NCBI RefSeq assembly: GCF_007990755.1
Contig: NZ_BJXA01000006.1
Coordinates: 62,001 to 126,000 of the forward strand
Direction of reading: 5' to 3'
From: Nocardia ninae NBRC 108245
GTDB taxonomy: Bacteria; Actinomycetota; Actinomycetes; Mycobacteriales; Mycobacteriaceae
Length of the DNA stretch: 64,000 nt
Under the pieces are notes generated by a model. The model searched no databases and was not told where the DNA came from. It was given only the letters and a program-made list of their open reading frames with translations. Position 1 is the first letter of the stretch, and each line of letters starts with the position of its first letter. The position numbers and the translations under genes are program-made. This document shows, one piece after another, positions 1-10,547 of the stretch.

Positions 1-3000
1 TCGGGCACGGGAAGGGCTTTGCGGTCCAGCTTGCCGACCGGCGTCAACGGAATCGAGTCCAGCACGACGAGATAGCCGGGCACCATATACCCGGGCAGCT
101 CGGCGGCCACCTGGACGCGCAATCGCTCGGTATCCAGTTCGACCCCCTCGGCGGGCAGCACATACGACACCAGCACGGTCGCGCCCGCCGGCCCGGTCCG
201 CCCGATCGTCACCGCATACTCGACCTGCTCGTCACGCGAGAGCACCGCGTCGATCTCACCGAGCTCGATGCGCAGACCGCGAATCTTGACCTGGAAGTCG
301 CTGCGCCCCAGGTACTCCAGCTCGTAACCGCCATCGCGGCCGACCACCCAGCTCACCATGTCGCCGGTCCGGTACATCCGCTCGCCCGGCTCGCCGAACG
401 GATCGGCGACGAAGCGACTCGCGGTCATCTCGAACCGGTTGAAGTAACCGCGGGCAAGGGCAGGTCCGGCCAAGTAGAGCTCGCCGGCGACCCCCACGGG
501 CACCGGCCGCAGCCAGGTGTCCAGCACCATGTTCGCCGCGCCGCGGATCGGACCGCCGATGGTGATCGGCTCGCCCGCAACGAGTTCCGCGGGACCGGTG
601 GCCCAGATGCTGAACTCCGTCGGACCGTAAAGGTTCACCATCCGCCGCCCGGCGGACCAGCGCTCGATCAGCTCGGGCGTGGCCGCCTCTCCGGCGACCG
701 AGAGCACCCGCAGGTGGTCGAGATCGGTCGGGTCCATGGTGGCCAGCGCGGACGGCGTGATCACCGCGTGGGTGACCCGCTCGATACGCAGCAGTTGTTC
801 GAGTTCGCTACCGCCGTAGACATCCGGCGGGGATACGACCAACCTGGCACCCGAGCCATGCGCGGTCAGCAGTTCGAACACCGAAGCATCGAAGCTCGGC
901 GACGCCACCTGCAACGCACTCGCCGTCGGATCCAACGCGAGCGAGTCCCGTTGGGTGGCGACCAGATTCGCGATACCCCGATGGCTGAGCAGCACGGCTT
1001 TGGGCTTGCCGGTGGAACCGGAGGTATAGATCAGGTAGGCGGTCTGATCGACATCGATCGGGCCGCCGCGCTCCTCGTCGGTGATCGGATCGGCAGACAC
1101 CGTCATCACCCGGCGGATGGTGTTGAGGTCGTCGAGCAGCAGCCAGTCGATGCTGCCCGGCAGCGTCTCACCGGTCGCGGTGACCGTCACGCCGATGGGC
1201 GCCTTCGAGTCGGTGAGCATGTGCTCGATCCGCTCGACCGGATAGTGCGGGTCCAGTGGCGCGAACGCCGCGCCCGACTTGGCCAGCGCCCACACCGCGA
1301 CCACCGACTCCAGCGAGCGGGTGAGCGCGAGCACGACGAACACCTCCCGCCCGACGCCCCGGCTCAGCAGCAGCCGCGCGAACCGGTTCGACCAGGCGTC
1401 GAGCTCGCCATAGGACATGGTGAGCTCGCCCGCGCTGACCGCGATGGCATCGCCGTCGATGGCCGCACCGGCGGCGAGGATGTCGGGCAGCGTGCGCACG
1501 GGCAGCGACTCCGGCCCCCGCACCGGCAGCAGCGCGGCACGTTCGGCGTCGTCGCAGTACTGCACCTGCGAGACCAAGGCGCGCGGATTGTCGGCGAGTT
1601 GGGTGAGCAACCGGACGAAGCGATCCAGCAGCGGTCGCGCGTCCGCGGCATCGAGCTGATCGGCCATGAATTTCAGGCTGACGCGCAAGGTGTCGCGACC
1701 GTCCGGGCCGCGCAGCGGAATGACCATGAGGTTCAACGGGTATGGCGTCGCGTCGGTGCCTTCGACGTCGAGCACCCGCATGCCCGCGATGTCCAGCGCC
1801 TGCGACAGCGCCTCCCGGTCGATCGGGTAGGACTCGAAAACGGTGAGGGTGTCGAACAATTCGGCGAGGCCGACGGCCTGATGGATGGCGGCCAGTCCGA
1901 CATGCTGATGATCCATCAGCCGCGCCTGCTCGGCTTGCAGGCGGGCGAGCAGGTCGACCACCTTCTCCGCCGGATCCAGGCGCACCCGCACCGGCAAAGT
2001 ATTGATGAACAGGCCGACCATCTCTTCGACACCGGCCAGCTCCGGCGGCCGACCGGAGACCGTGCCGCCGAACACCACGTCGGTGCGGCCGGTGCGCATG
2101 GCGAGCAGCATCGCCCAGCTCGCCTGCACGAGAGTGTTGACCGTGGCGCCGGATTCGCGAGCGGTCGCTTCCAAGCGGGCGACGGTGGCGGCGGACAGCT
2201 CGGTGGACAGCATGCCGGTCTCGGTCGATTCGATGCCCGCCAAGGTCGGCACCGCGCGGGTGGGCGTATCGATGCCGGCGAGCGATTCCCGCCACGCGGC
2301 AATCGATTCGGCGTCGTCCCGCTCGTCCAGCCAGGACAGGAATTCGCGATAGGAGTGCGTAGGTGGCAGGGCCGAGACGTGACCCGCGGTGACGTAGAGC
2401 GCGAGCAGCTCGCGCACCAGCAGCGGCGTCGACCAACCGTCCAGCACCAGATGGTGATTGGTGAGCACGAATCGGTAAGCGTCGGCGGCGGTGCGGATCA
2501 GCGTGAAGCGCACCAGCGGCGGCCGGGTCAGCTCGAAGCGGGTGCGGGCGTCCAGCGCGATCACCCGGTCGAGTTCGCGCTGCCGCAGCTCCGCATCGTC
2601 GATGCCGGCCAGATCTACTTCCTGCCACTGTATTTCGGCGTCGGCCAGGACGAGCTGGCGTGGACCGTCGTCGGTTTCCACGTAGGCGACCCGCAAGTTC
2701 TCGTGCCGAGCCACCAAAGCCTGTGCGGCGGTCCGCAACCGGGTCGCGTCGACGGTGCCTGCGAGGGTGAGCAGCGACTGCACCGTGTAACCGTCGGCGG
2801 TATCGGAGTCGTAGAGTGCGTGGAACAGCAGGCCGTATTGCAGCGGCGAGAGCGGCCACACGTCGGTGAGATTCGGATAGTCGCGTTCCCAGGTGTCGAT
2901 CTGCGACTGAGTCATCGGGACGAGTTCGAAGTCGGACGGTGTGCGCCCGCCCGAGCCTGCGGACTCGGCATGCGCCGCGAGTGCTCGCAGTGCTTCGGTC

Positions 3001-6000
3001 CAGAGCTCGGCGAGCTGCTCGACGTCGGCCGCGTCGAGCAGCCGAGATGCGTACGCCCAGGTCACTTCCAAGCCGGTGTCGGTGAGTACCGCGTTGATAT
3101 CGACGACGGCGGCCAGCGGCGCCCGATCGTCCTGGGTGGCCGCGAAGCGTTGCGGCAGCCAGGGTCCGGTGTCGGCGCCGGTGGTCGCCCGGCCCAGGTA
3201 GTTGAAACTGATCTGCGGCGTGCGCCCTTCGGCGAGGACGGCGGCGGTGTCGTCGGTGAGGTAGCGCAGCATGCCGAAGCCGACACCCTTGTCCGGTACC
3301 GCCCGCAGCTGTTCCTTGGTGGTCTTGATGGCGGTGCCCGCCGCGGCGCCACCGGTGAACGCGTCGGCGAGATCGATCCCGGTCAGATCGACGGCCACCG
3401 GATACACGCTGGTGAACCAGCCCACCGTGCGCGCGACATCGGCGCCGGGCAGGATCGCCTCCGTCCGTCCGTGCCCTTCCAGGGTGAACAGCGTCGCGGT
3501 CCGCTCGCGCCACCGCCCGATCGCCATGGCGAGCGCGGCGAGCAGCACATCGTCTGCGCTGCAATGGAATCGATCGGGTGCCGTGCTGAGCACGGTGTGC
3601 GCGATATCGGGCGTGACGACGGTCTGCCGGTGCGCCATGGTCGCGACGACATCGACGGCCGGGTCCAGAATATCCGAACCGAGCGCGGCATCGGGGGTCG
3701 CCAGGATGCGTTGCCAGAGCGGCAATTCGGCGGCCCGTTCGCCCGCCTGAGCCACCTGGCCGTGGGCCCAGCGCCGGAACGAGGTGCCGACCGGTGCGAG
3801 GGTGCCGCCCAGCGCGGCGGTGGCCAGATCGGGCAGCAGGATGCGCCAGGAGACCCCATCGGTCACCAGGTGGTGCAGCACCAGCCAGAGCACGGGCTCC
3901 GCAGCGCTGTGCTCGATCAGCACGAAGCGGGCGACGATCCCTGCGGCGGGATCGAGCAGATCGGCGGCGCGCTGCAACTCGCGCTCGTACGTTTCCTCGA
4001 TATCCGGTCCGGCCGCGACGACATCCACCAAAGATTCGGCAGCCACCGAACCACGCTCGGCCACCACCCATTCCCAGTTCCCCGCGGTGTGCCGCAGCGA
4101 CGAGCGCAGCAGATCGTGCTGGTCGAGCAGCGCCTGCACCGCCGTGACGAGGCGAGTCCGCTCGAACCCGGCGGGCAGTCCGACGAGCACCGCCTGAGCG
4201 AATCGTCGCCAGCTGTCGCCCTGATCCAGCATGGCGTGCACGATCGGCGTGAGCGCGACCGCGCCGACCCCGCCGCCGGGCAGCTCGTGCACCACCTGCG
4301 CCTGCACCTCGGTGGCGACGGCGGCCAGCGCGGCAACGGTCTTGCGCTCGAACACATCCCGCGCACTGAGCCCGATTCCCGCGGCTTTGGCCCGCGACAC
4401 CAGCTGGATGGACACGATGCTGTCCCCGCCGAGCGCGAAGAAGCTCTCGTCGACCCCGACCGACTCCAACCCGAGTACCTCGGCGAACAGCGCGGCCAGC
4501 GCCTCTTCGCGCGGGGTGGACGGCGCGCGGCTGACGATCTCCCGCGCCCCGAAATCCGGTGTGGGCAGGGCTTTGCGGTCCACCTTGCCGAGCGGTGTGA
4601 GCGGGATGCTGTCCAGCACCATCACCACCGCAGGCACCATGTATGCCGGAAGAGTCTCTCCGGCAGCTGCTTTCAGCGCCTCGGGATGTACCTCGGCGTC
4701 AGGCTTCGGCAGTACGTATGAAACGAGCGCGGTGGCACCGGATCCCGTCTCGGCCCCGACCGTGATCGCGAAGTCGACATCCGGATGCCGTTGCAGCGCG
4801 GCATCGATCTCCCCGAGCTCGATGCGGAAGCCGCGGACCTTGACCTGGAAGTCACTGCGTCCCTGGTACTCCAGCTCGAGGCGGCCGCCGTGACTGCGCC
4901 AGCGCACCAGGTCGCCGGTGCGGTACATGCGCGCCCCGGCTGCATAGGGGTTCGCCACGAAACGCTCCGCGGTGAGCCCATTGCGCCGGTGGTAGCCCCG
5001 CGCGAGTCCGGCACCAGCCAAATAGAGCTCACCGATGGTGCCGAGTGGTACCGGCCGCAACCACGGGTCGAGCACCACAGCCTCGACACCGGGCACCAGA
5101 CGGCCGATAGTGACCGGTGCGCCAGGGACGAGCCCTTCGCTCAACGTCGCGGTCACCGTGGCTTCGGTCGGGCCATACCCGTTCAGCAGGGTGCGACCGG
5201 ACCACTTGGCCACCAGCTCGGGCGGGCAGGCATCGCCGCCGACGATCACGGTGCGCAGCTCCGGCAGGGCCGCCGGATCGAGCGATCCCACAACTGTCGG
5301 TGTGACATTGAGATGGGTGACGCGATGGCTGCGCAGCACTTCGGCCATCTCCTCGCCCGCGTACGCGGCGGGCGGCACGACGGCCAGCGCGGCGCCGCAG
5401 GCCAAGGTCACCAGTATCTCTTCGACCGAAATGTCGAAGCTCGGCGAGACCGCATGCGCCACCACGGAATCGGCGGTCACGCCGAATCCGGCTCCGGAAC
5501 CGGTCGCGAGGTTGGCCAATCCGCGATGCGAAACCAGCACGCCTTTGGGCAATCCGGTCGATCCCGAGGTGTAGATGACGTACGCGACCTGATCGAGATG
5601 CATGGCGACGGTGACGGCCGTCGTTTCCTGCTCGCGCACGCTGCGAGTGGTCGCCTCGTCATCGAGGATCAGCCAGGTCACCCGCTCCGGCAACGACTTC
5701 CGGGCGGCCGCGACGGTCACCCCGGCGACCACGCCGCTGTCGCCGACCATGTGCTCGATCCGGTCGGCGGGATAGGTCGGATCGATCGGCACGAACGCCG
5801 CACCGGTCTTGGCCACCGCGATCATCGCCAGCACCGACTCTGCCGAGCGGGGGATCGAGATCGCCACGGCGCGTTCCGGTCCGGCGCCGTTCGTGATGAG
5901 CACCCTGGCCAGCTGGTTCGTGTACTCGTCGACCTGACGGTAGGTCAATGCGGTAGCCCCGGCTCGGATCGCCACCGCATCGGGATCGAGTGCCGCACCG

Positions 6001-7445
6001 GCCGCGAGGATTTCCGGCAGGGTGCGAGGCGTGACCCCGGCGGGCCCGCGGGCGGGCATCAGCTCGGCCCGCTCGTCGTCGGACACCACCGGCACCGTCG
6101 ACAGCGCGGCTTCCGTTCCCGCAGCGAGGAATTCGTGCAGAAACAGCAGGAACCGGCGATGGTGCGCCGCCAATTCCGCGTCGGTGTAGAGGTTTCCGTT
6201 GGCCTGGAAGTCGATGTGGGTGCTCTCGCCGCCCACGCCCGGATATACGTTGACGAACAGATCATCGATCAACCCGGACGTCAGCACGTGCAAGCGGCCG
6301 GTGACCGCACCGAGCTGAATCCTGGTGTCCACCATCATCAAATTCACCGAGGGCCCGAACGACGCGGTCTCGTCCATCGGCCAGCCCAGATCCCGGAAGA
6401 TGTCCTCTTGGCGGTAACGCTGCCGCCGCAGCGCCCCCGTCAGCTCACCCTGGGCCGCCCGGATGACATCGCCGACCGTGGTGGTCGGCGTCATGGTCAA
6501 CCGCAGCGGAACGACATTGGCGATCATCCCGCCGGACCGGCGCAGTACCGCCGTGGTGCGCGCCGAAACAGGCAGGCTCAGCACAACTTCGGGTGCACCG
6601 GTCATCGCGGCGAGATACGCCCCGAATGCGGCGACCACCGTCGGCGCGACACCGGAGGAGGCCGCCTTCGCGACGTCGTCGATCAGCGCGGTGGTCGCCG
6701 CGGGCAGCGCACCCGCGACGCGACTCGGATGCGCGTCGACAGCGGCGGTGCGACCGGCGAGACTCACCGGGTCGGCCATCCCGTGCAGATGCTCGAGCCA
6801 GTACTCGCGGTCGGTGCCGAACCGATCCGAACTGCGGTACGCCGCATCGGCCTCGACGATCCGGCGCAGATCCTCGGCCTTCGCGGCGGGCGGCTCCTTG
6901 CCCTCGATCGCCGCGTTGTAGAGCTCCCCGGTGCGCTGCACCATGGTCAGCGCGCCCATGCCGTCCAGCACGATGTGATGGATCCGGGAGTACCAGTACC
7001 AGCGGTCCTCGGCGACCCGCAGCATGACGACGCGTACCAACCGGTCGCGGGTCAGGTCGAGCGGAGCGTCGTATTCGGCCCGCATCCACGCGTGCGCGGC
7101 GGCCACCGGATCACGGTCACCGCGCAGATCCAGGGTGTCCAGGGTGTCGTCGAGGGTGGTGTCCACGAACTGGTACGGATGGCCGTCGACCTCGACGAGC
7201 CGCAGATACCCGGTGCCGAACTCGCGGCCCGCCTGGCGCGCCGCATCGGCGAGCCGGTCCAGGTCGATCGGTCCGCTCAACTCGACGTACTGGGCGATGG
7301 AGATCGGAGTGTCGCCGGCGATGTGCTGGGCGAACCAGATGCCGCGTTGCGCCGCGGACAGCTCGAAGGCGTCGATGGGCAGGGCGCGGGCGTCGATGGG
7401 CAGAGCGCTGCCGGATTCGGTGGGCGAGGGGAGAGGCTGTTGCAT
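1..7445 (-). CDS. Non-ribosomal peptide synthetase, two-module fragment (C-A-T-E-C-A...), 3' end outside window
   Basis: Assembles a peptide, probably a siderophore given fecB upstream. The ATG at 7445 opens about 2,481 visible codons; the frame is still open at base 1. Visible order: condensation domain (HHIVLDG near residue 155), adenylation domain (YTSGSTG near 625, YRTGD near 841), carrier domain (GGDS near 1009), epimerization domain ([10 protein letters not shown] near 1190, FNYLG near 1413), second condensation domain ([10 protein letters not shown] near 1663), second adenylation domain (YTSGSTG near 2140, YRTGD near 2357). Module 1 should therefore deliver a D-residue. Reading pocket positions by eye gives D-I-E-N-I-G-G-V-T for A1 and D-A-F-V-S-A-L-I-W for A2. 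The A1 acidic/Asn start resembles codes for ornithine-type substrates, a weak inference. Carrier and later domains of module 2 lie off the left edge. Confidence 0.95.
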   Translation of the reverse strand, partial: MQQPLPSPTESGSALPIDARALPIDAFELSAAQRGIWFAQHIAGDTPISIAQYVELSGPIDLDRLADAARQAGREFGTGYLRLVEVDGHPYQFVDTTLDDTLDTLDLRGDRDPVAAAHAWMRAEYDAPLDLTRDRLVRVVMLRVAEDRWYWYSRIHHIVLDGMGALTMVQRTGELYNAAIEGKEPPAAKAEDLRRIVEADAAYRSSDRFGTDREYWLEHLHGMADPVSLAGRTAAVDAHPSRVAGALPAATTALIDDVAKAASSGVAPTVVAAFGAYLAAMTGAPEVVLSLPVSARTTAVLRRSGGMIANVVPLRLTMTPTTTVGDVIRAAQGELTGALRRQRYRQEDIFRDLGWPMDETASFGPSVNLMMVDTRIQLGAVTGRLHVLTSGLIDDLFVNVYPGVGGESTHIDFQANGNLYTDAELAAHHRRFLLFLHEFLAAGTEAALSTVPVVSDDERAELMPARGPAGVTPRTLPEILAAGAALDPDAVAIRAGATALTYRQVDEYTNQLARVLITNGAGPERAVAISIPRSAESVLAMIAVAKTGAAFVPIDPTYPADRIEHMVGDSGVVAGVTVAAARKSLPERVTWLILDDEATTRSVREQETTAVTVAMHLDQVAYVIYTSGSTGLPKGVLVSHRGLANLATGSGAGFGVTADSVVAHAVSPSFDISVEEILVTLACGAALAVVPPAAYAGEEMAEVLRSHRVTHLNVTPTVVGSLDPAALPELRTVIVGGDACPPELVAKWSGRTLLNGYGPTEATVTATLSEGLVPGAPVTIGRLVPGVEAVVLDPWLRPVPLGTIGELYLAGAGLARGYHRRNGLTAERFVANPYAAGARMYRTGDLVRWRSHGGRLELEYQGRSDFQVKVRGFRIELGEIDAALQRHPDVDFAITVGAETGSGATALVSYVLPKPDAEVHPEALKAAAGETLPAYMVPAVVMVLDSIPLTPLGKVDRKALPTPDFGAREIVSRAPSTPREEALAALFAEVLGLESVGVDESFFALGGDSIVSIQLVSRAKAAGIGLSARDVFERKTVAALAAVATEVQAQVVHELPGGGVGAVALTPIVHAMLDQGDSWRRFAQAVLVGLPAGFERTRLVTAVQALLDQHDLLRSSLRHTAGNWEWVVAERGSVAAESLVDVVAAGPDIEETYERELQRAADLLDPAAGIVARFVLIEHSAAEPVLWLVLHHLVTDGVSWRILLPDLATAALGGTLAPVGTSFRRWAHGQVAQAGERAAELPLWQRILATPDAALGSDILDPAVDVVATMAHRQTVVTPDIAHTVLSTAPDRFHCSADDVLLAALAMAIGRWRERTATLFTLEGHGRTEAILPGADVARTVGWFTSVYPVAVDLTGIDLADAFTGGAAAGTAIKTTKEQLRAVPDKGVGFGMLRYLTDDTAAVLAEGRTPQISFNYLGRATTGADTGPWLPQRFAATQDDRAPLAAVVDINAVLTDTGLEVTWAYASRLLDAADVEQLAELWTEALRALAAHAESAGSGGRTPSDFELVPMTQSQIDTWERDYPNLTDVWPLSPLQYGLLFHALYDSDTADGYTVQSLLTLAGTVDATRLRTAAQALVARHENLRVAYVETDDGPRQLVLADAEIQWQEVDLAGIDDAELRQRELDRVIALDARTRFELTRPPLVRFTLIRTAADAYRFVLTNHHLVLDGWSTPLLVRELLALYVTAGHVSALPPTHSYREFLSWLDERDDAESIAAWRESLAGIDTPTRAVPTLAGIESTETGMLSTELSAATVARLEATARESGATVNTLVQASWAMLLAMRTGRTDVVFGGTVSGRPPELAGVEEMVGLFINTLPVRVRLDPAEKVVDLLARLQAEQARLMDHQHVGLAAIHQAVGLAELFDTLTVFESYPIDREALSQALDIAGMRVLDVEGTDATPYPLNLMVIPLRGPDGRDTLRVSLKFMADQLDAADARPLLDRFVRLLTQLADNPRALVSQVQYCDDAERAALLPVRGPESLPVRTLPDILAAGAAIDGDAIAVSAGELTMSYGELDAWSNRFARLLLSRGVGREVFVVLALTRSLESVVAVWALAKSGAAFAPLDPHYPVERIEHMLTDSKAPIGVTVTATGETLPGSIDWLLLDDLNTIRRVMTVSADPITDEERGGPIDVDQTAYLIYTSGSTGKPKAVLLSHRGIANLVATQRDSLALDPTASALQVASPSFDASVFELLTAHGSGARLVVSPPDVYGGSELEQLLRIERVTHAVITPSALATMDPTDLDHLRVLSVAGEAATPELIERWSAGRRMVNLYGPTEFSIWATGPAELVAGEPITIGGPIRGAANMVLDTWLRPVPVGVAGELYLAGPALARGYFNRFEMTASRFVADPFGEPGERMYRTGDMVSWVVGRDGGYELEYLGRSDFQVKIRGLRIELGEIDAVLSRDEQVEYAVTIGRTGPAGATVLVSYVLPAEGVELDTERLRVQVAAELPGYMVPGYLVVLDSIPLTPVGKLDRKALPVP

Positions 7446-7652
7446 GAATAGTCCTACGTTTTTACCGCCCGCAGCTGCCGCGGAGTGACCGCCGCTGAGC
7501 CACCGCGGTAGTGGTAGTACTTGCCGCACAGCTCGCGACAAGATTCATTCTGAACCGATGACGTGTGCACCGATGGCGATTGCCGACATGCGGTCCGAAC
7601 ATGCCGACAGGCGCGTCCCGAACGGACACCGTCCGGGGCGCGCGTGGGGAAA

Positions 7653-8108
7653 TCAGGCCGACTTCGGCAGTGCGAACTCGGCCGCGGTAAGCGGTGCATC
7701 GGAGCCCGCGAGGTAGCGCTGCAATGTCGAGCGGTCGTCCAGCACCAGCCAGGAGATCGCGTCGGTGAGCTCGCCGCGCTGCGACTTGGTCGTCACACCG
7801 AGGGCGGTACCCAGCGCGAACGATCCGTCGTCGGTGATCGGCGCGGGAGTGGCGCCGATCTTGACGATGGCCCGCTCGGCGACCACGGACTCGATCTCAT
7901 CGGTGATCGCGATCGCGATCCGGGTGTTGGCGGTGGCGCCGAGCCCGAGCAGCAGCCGAGCCAGCCGGTTCGACCAGCTGTCCAGTTCGGCGTAGGTGAG
8001 CGTGCAGTCGCCGGTGGACACCACAACCGCGTTCGGATCGACCTCGGCGACGGGCCGCGCGAGCGGCAGCAGGCGGATGTTGTCGAGCGATTCGGTCAGC
8101 GTATGCAT
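7653..8108 (-). CDS. Stand-alone N-terminal adenylation-domain fragment (AMP-binding-like, no catalytic core)
   Basis: A 151-residue protein resembling only the first part of an NRPS adenylation domain: LTYAELDSWSNRLARLL matches the A1/A2 core region and SWLVLDD matches the stretch just before the P-loop. It stops before the A3 motif (YTSGSTG), so it cannot bind AMP and activate an amino acid as it stands. The ATG at 8108 has a GAGGA ribosome site about 9 bases upstream. It lies between fecB and the NRPS on the same strand, about 200 bp before the NRPS start; that gap shows no gene. It could be a decayed adenylation domain or a conserved accessory protein. The clean reading frame and good ribosome site favour a translated gene. 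Confidence 0.7.
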   Translation of the reverse strand: MHTLTESLDNIRLLPLARPVAEVDPNAVVVSTGDCTLTYAELDSWSNRLARLLLGLGATANTRIAIAITDEIESVVAERAIVKIGATPAPITDDGSFALGTALGVTTKSQRGELTDAISWLVLDDRSTLQRYLAGSDAPLTAAEFALPKSA

Positions 8109-8135
8109 GGTGGTTGTTCCTCGAAGTCTCGGTGA

Positions 8136-8240
8136 AGAGGTTCTCTTGCGTACCTCTAAATCTCGTCTACGAGGCGAAACTTCGACAGCAACCCAAGCGC
8201 TGGTCGAGGTACCTCCCAGGGTGGGGAAATTTTCACCCCA
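8136..8240. promoter_or_regulatory. Cluster of dyads between fecB and the adenylation-fragment gene
   Basis: Three inverted repeats lie in the 157-bp gap. AGAGGT (8136-8141) pairs with ACCTCT (8152-8157); GAGGTACCTC (8206-8215) is a perfect palindrome sharing the same half-site; GGGTG (8219-8223) pairs with CACCC (8234-8238). The first two look like repeated operator half-sites. The third could be a weak terminator after fecB, but no T-run follows it on the minus strand. No match to the 19-bp IdeR iron box was found by eye. Confidence 0.35.
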
Positions 8241-8265
8241 GGGGGTACTGCGGAGCTGGACAGGC

Positions 8266-9363
8266 TCAGTCGGTGACGAACCCGTTGAGCGTGCCGCTCA
8301 GATCGGCGAGCAGCGCGCGGGCGGCGGTGAGACCATTGCCGTGCCAGACGGTGTCCTCGACGGCGAACACCCGCTTGTCGGTCGCGGCGCCCAGGTCTTT
8401 CCACTCCTCGGTGCGCAGCACCGTCTCGCCGCGCTTCTTGCCCTCTTCACCGGCCAGGAGCACGTAGATCAGATCGCCTTCCACCTTGGTGGCGAACTGG
8501 TCCGGAGTGACATCGAACGAGGCGCCGCGCTGCGCGGTCGGCCGCTGCACACCCGCGTCGCCGATGACCTGACCCGCGAAGCTGTTGTTGCCCTGAACTT
8601 CGTTGGTCTCGGCGGTGAATCGGATGAGCGAGGCCTGAGTTTGATTGGCGGCGATGTCGTTGCCGGTGGTGGTCGCCTGGGTGCGATAGTCGTCGAGCGC
8701 GGTGTCCGCGGCCGCGCGCCGACCCAATCCCGCTGCGAGCGCGGTGAATTCGGCCTGCCAGCTGTTGTTCGCGCCGACCAGCACAGTGGGCGCGATGGCC
8801 CGCAATGCGTCGAAACTCGCGGTGGCAGTGGGGATATCGCCGAGGATGAGGTCCGGGTGCAGGTCGGCGATGAGCTTCGGATCGGGCTGCGCGGCGGAGC
8901 CGACGCCCGGGATCTTCAGCACGCCGGTGCCGAGATAGGCGGGCTGCGGGCTCGGGCCGTCCAGAGTGACCGCGCCGACGACGCGTTCCCACAGACCGAC
9001 CGCGCAGACCGCGTCCAGCGCCGAGGTGGTGAGTACGACGATGCGCTGCGGGTCGGCGGGCACCTCCGAGACGCCCGCGGCGTGTGTGACGGTGCGCGTG
9101 CTGCCGTTGGCCGGATCGGGCGCGCTCGGCAGCGCACAGGCCTTGCTGGTGTCGCGTTCGAGCCCGACCACGCCGGCGCCGGCGATGTTCGTGGTGGTGC
9201 GCACGATGCTGCTCGCGTCGTCGGGCGTGCTGCTGCACCCCGCCACGACGACCGTCGCGCACAACGCGACGACGGCGCCGATCCGGCGCCGCGCCACGCG
9301 GGCGGTGCCGGATCGGGGAGAGGCTGTGCGGTTTCCGGTGCGAACGTAGGCGCTCAGCGGCAT
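8266..9363 (-). CDS. fecB: Iron-siderophore ABC transporter substrate-binding lipoprotein (FecB family)
   Basis: Periplasmic-type binding protein expected to capture a ferric siderophore or related iron compound outside the membrane. The 365-residue product has an Arg-rich N-terminus, a hydrophobic stretch and a lipobox VAGC with lipidated Cys43. The mature part has the helical-backbone binding-protein pattern (PQRIVVLTTSALDAVCAVGL, then LHPDLILGD). M. tuberculosis Rv3044 (fecB) also neighbours ctaD in divergent orientation; here a VOC gene sits between them. No permease or ATPase partner is adjacent, so it may work with a transporter encoded elsewhere. The downstream NRPS on the same strand suggests a shared siderophore role. 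Confidence 0.88.
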   Translation of the reverse strand: MPLSAYVRTGNRTASPRSGTARVARRRIGAVVALCATVVVAGCSSTPDDASSIVRTTTNIAGAGVVGLERDTSKACALPSAPDPANGSTRTVTHAAGVSEVPADPQRIVVLTTSALDAVCAVGLWERVVGAVTLDGPSPQPAYLGTGVLKIPGVGSAAQPDPKLIADLHPDLILGDIPTATASFDALRAIAPTVLVGANNSWQAEFTALAAGLGRRAAADTALDDYRTQATTTGNDIAANQTQASLIRFTAETNEVQGNNSFAGQVIGDAGVQRPTAQRGASFDVTPDQFATKVEGDLIYVLLAGEEGKKRGETVLRTEEWKDLGAATDKRVFAVEDTVWHGNGLTAARALLADLSGTLNGFVTD

Positions 9364-9491
9364 GCGGGTGAGGGTACATGCGTGCCGGGAGCGCGGCGGG
9401 AAGTGCCCACCGTGCCCGCGTGCCTATAGCGATGGCCGCGCCGACGGCCGCGCGGAACCCTGGATGCGCCAAAGGATTCCGTGCCGCTGCC

Positions 9492-10298
9492 TCAGGCGCT
9501 GTCCCCGCCGATGCTGAAGCGCGCGCCGGTGACGTCGGCGACCGACGCCATCCGGCCGTACGGGGTGTCCTGCGGCGCGGACAGCACCGTGCCGCCGAGC
9601 TCGACGACCTTCGCGGTCGCCTTGTCCACATCCTCGGCACCGAAATACACGGTCCAGCTCGCGGGCACACCCTCGGGCAGGAACGCGGCAGCGTCCATGA
9701 CCCCGCCGAGCATCGGGCTTTGCGAGTGGATCGTGGTGTAGCGGAACTCCGGTGCGTCGGAGATGGTGAACGGGTCCTGCCAGTCGAACACGGTGCGGTA
9801 GAAGTCGAGCGAGGCGTCGTAGGCGCGGGTGTGCAGTTCGAACCAGGACGGCGCGCCCGCGTGGTCGCGCCACTTCCCGTCGTTGACCAAGGCTCGGGTC
9901 TCGAAACTGGCGAATTGGCCTGCCTGCCAGATGCCGATGCTCGCGCTACCCACATCGCCGAGGACCGCCATCTTGCCGACATCGCCGACCGGCATCGGCG
10001 CCAAGGCCACCGAAGCGCCTTGTGCGACCGCCTTTTCCACGGTGGCCTCCACGTCGGGGCTGGCGAGGTAGATCGTCCACAGCTCCGGGCTGTCGACGTC
10101 GCCGTCCATCCGCCCCATCGCGCCCGCGACGGCGAGGCCGTCCTTGCGGAAGGTGACGTAGCCGCCGAACTCCGCGCCGGCCCGCTCGGCGGTCCAGCCG
10201 AACAGTTCGCTGTAGAAGGTGATGCTGCGGTCGAGGTCGGACGAGTAGAGATCGACCCAGCAGGGATCGCCGGGCTTGGGCTGGTTCTGGTCGGTCAT
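9492..10298 (-). CDS. Two-domain VOC (glyoxalase/bleomycin-resistance fold) family protein
   Basis: A 268-residue cytoplasmic protein with two vicinal-oxygen-chelate domains. The first begins [18 protein letters not shown], the second [18 protein letters not shown]; each carries the W-T-(I/V)-Y strand typical of these hydrolase/lyase-like proteins. The ATG at 10298 was chosen because AGGAGA precedes it; an upstream in-frame extension has no such site. It is followed on the same strand by fecB after a 128-bp gap that shows no strong signal. The substrate is unknown; actinomycete relatives are simply annotated as VOC proteins. The roughly 250 bp between its start and ctaD must hold both divergent promoters. 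Confidence 0.85.
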   Translation of the reverse strand: MTDQNQPKPGDPCWVDLYSSDLDRSITFYSELFGWTAERAGAEFGGYVTFRKDGLAVAGAMGRMDGDVDSPELWTIYLASPDVEATVEKAVAQGASVALAPMPVGDVGKMAVLGDVGSASIGIWQAGQFASFETRALVNDGKWRDHAGAPSWFELHTRAYDASLDFYRTVFDWQDPFTISDAPEFRYTTIHSQSPMLGGVMDAAAFLPEGVPASWTVYFGAEDVDKATAKVVELGGTVLSAPQDTPYGRMASVADVTGARFSIGGDSA

Positions 10299-10547
10299 AG
10301 CTGGTCTCCTGGACAAGGGTGGAAGACTGATCACCGATATAGACGCCTGCCGCGCCCGAAACTCATCGCGGCGGCCCGGTCCACCCGGACCAACGAAATA
10401 CGACACAGAGTAGGACCCGTGCGGATTGCTGCGGCAGCACGGTTTACGATTCCAGAAGCGCAAGCGAACTGTCGTCTGTTCCGACATGGGGATGGATGCA
10501 AGCAGCGGAGCCTGCGGAGCGACCTAAAGGCACCTTCAGGAGGATCA

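Noticed and set aside
714-7451. Very long open frames on the plus strand opposite the NRPS (up to 1,335 codons).
   Set aside because: They are antisense shadows of a GC-rich coding frame: composition is Arg/Gly/His-rich with no domain, while the minus strand has a full NRPS domain series.
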